A stretch of 64,000 bases of DNA from Dipylidium caninum (taxonomy: Eukaryota > Platyhelminthes > Cestoda > Cyclophyllidea > Dipylidiidae): contig QEYB01001249.1 in NCBI GenBank assembly GCA_017562135.1, positions 62,001 to 126,000 of the forward strand, read 5' to 3'. Positions 63,521 through 64,000 of this stretch are shown here, one piece after another (position 1 is the first letter of the stretch; each line of letters opens with the position of its first letter). The position numbers were made by a program, and so were the translations under genes. Under the pieces are notes generated by a model. It was not told where the DNA came from, did no database searches, and worked only from the letters and a program-made list of their open reading frames with translations.

Positions 63521-64000
63521 GTGAGTCTCACCGCCTCGACCAGTTTTGGGATTTTATGGGGCAGTTGAACTTTCTCCTCGCGCCGCTAATAACCCGTTGC
63601 GAAGTTCATGTCAGCTGCTGTTGGCGAAAGCGCTGCAGGGTGGTGATGGTAGAGATGGCAAGGGTGACGGGCGGTCGGAGCGGGAGAGGGTAGAGGAGGG
63701 GGGGACCAAATGCGTCTAATAAATTAACGACTGCAATGCCAAAATGACAGTTAGGGAAGGAACCGTGTCGTACCTCATCCATTCTAGTCCACTTTAGCCC
63801 TCACCACCACCGCTGCTGGGCCCTCCGGCCCCCCGACCCGCCCCCATTTCCCCGCCGCTCTCCAGTCCTCCCCTTTACAGGCCTCGGTAACTTCACAATG
63901 CACGGCAACCAGGGCAGTCGGTCAAAACGGGCTAAGTCCGAGTACGTTTTGACAGGCGCATCGTTAATTTGTTCCACCGTGGGGTTTCTGGCAATGATAG
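63521..64000 (+). other. Intronic or 3' flank of the unidentified gene
   Basis: Follows the GTGAGT donor at 63521. GC-rich, with no coding exon I can support before the window ends. Confidence 0.4.

Overview
The window reads as nuclear DNA of a parasitic flatworm, most likely a tapeworm. Conserved animal genes are split by spliceosomal introns, many only 29-45 nt long; several coding starts sit directly behind a 3' splice-site-like sequence, as expected with spliced-leader trans-splicing; and the long spacers carry microsatellites and a degenerate dispersed repeat. The tapeworm assignment is inference from gene structure. No bacterial operon, CRISPR array, phage, rRNA or tRNA was recognised.

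Layout. 1-9341 (minus): VPS11, an HOPS/CORVET vesicle-tethering subunit, cut by the left edge before its RING domain. 10968-13392 (minus): CSTF2/CstF-64, a 3'-end processing factor. 15580-21399 (minus): an RNA-binding protein of the A1CF/RBM46/RBM47 family with three RRMs and a DND1-type dsRNA-binding domain. 26971-28712 (plus): complete CDC123, the eIF2 assembly factor, with 11 exons, most introns of 31-44 nt and an 8-nt microexon. 29573-33787 (minus): NOC3L, a ribosome biogenesis and replication factor, plus an unplaced 3' ORF. 34005-34554 (plus): complete PTRH2, head-to-head with NOC3L. 35415-36869 (minus): complete single-exon kynureninase. 36.9-46.9 kb: a long gene-poor spacer. 46873-52961 (plus): the first four recognisable exons of an unidentified protein with polyalanine, a recent 71-residue internal duplication and a basic helical segment. 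53-62.8 kb: a GC/CpG-rich non-coding stretch with simple repeats and a cluster of TCF/LEF-like sites. 62825-63520 (plus): the first exon of a second unidentified Pro/Ala-rich protein behind a strong TATA box.

The identifiable genes are housekeeping functions (trafficking, mRNA 3' processing, translation initiation, ribosome assembly, mitochondrial peptidyl-tRNA recycling, tryptophan catabolism) and share no operon logic. The informative parts are gene architecture (very short introns, GC-AG introns, a microexon, an intronless metabolic gene) and the two unidentified plus-strand genes in the GC-rich right half. Exon boundaries were assigned by hand, from homology recalled from memory plus splice-site and phase agreement; unresolved places are stated in each entry.
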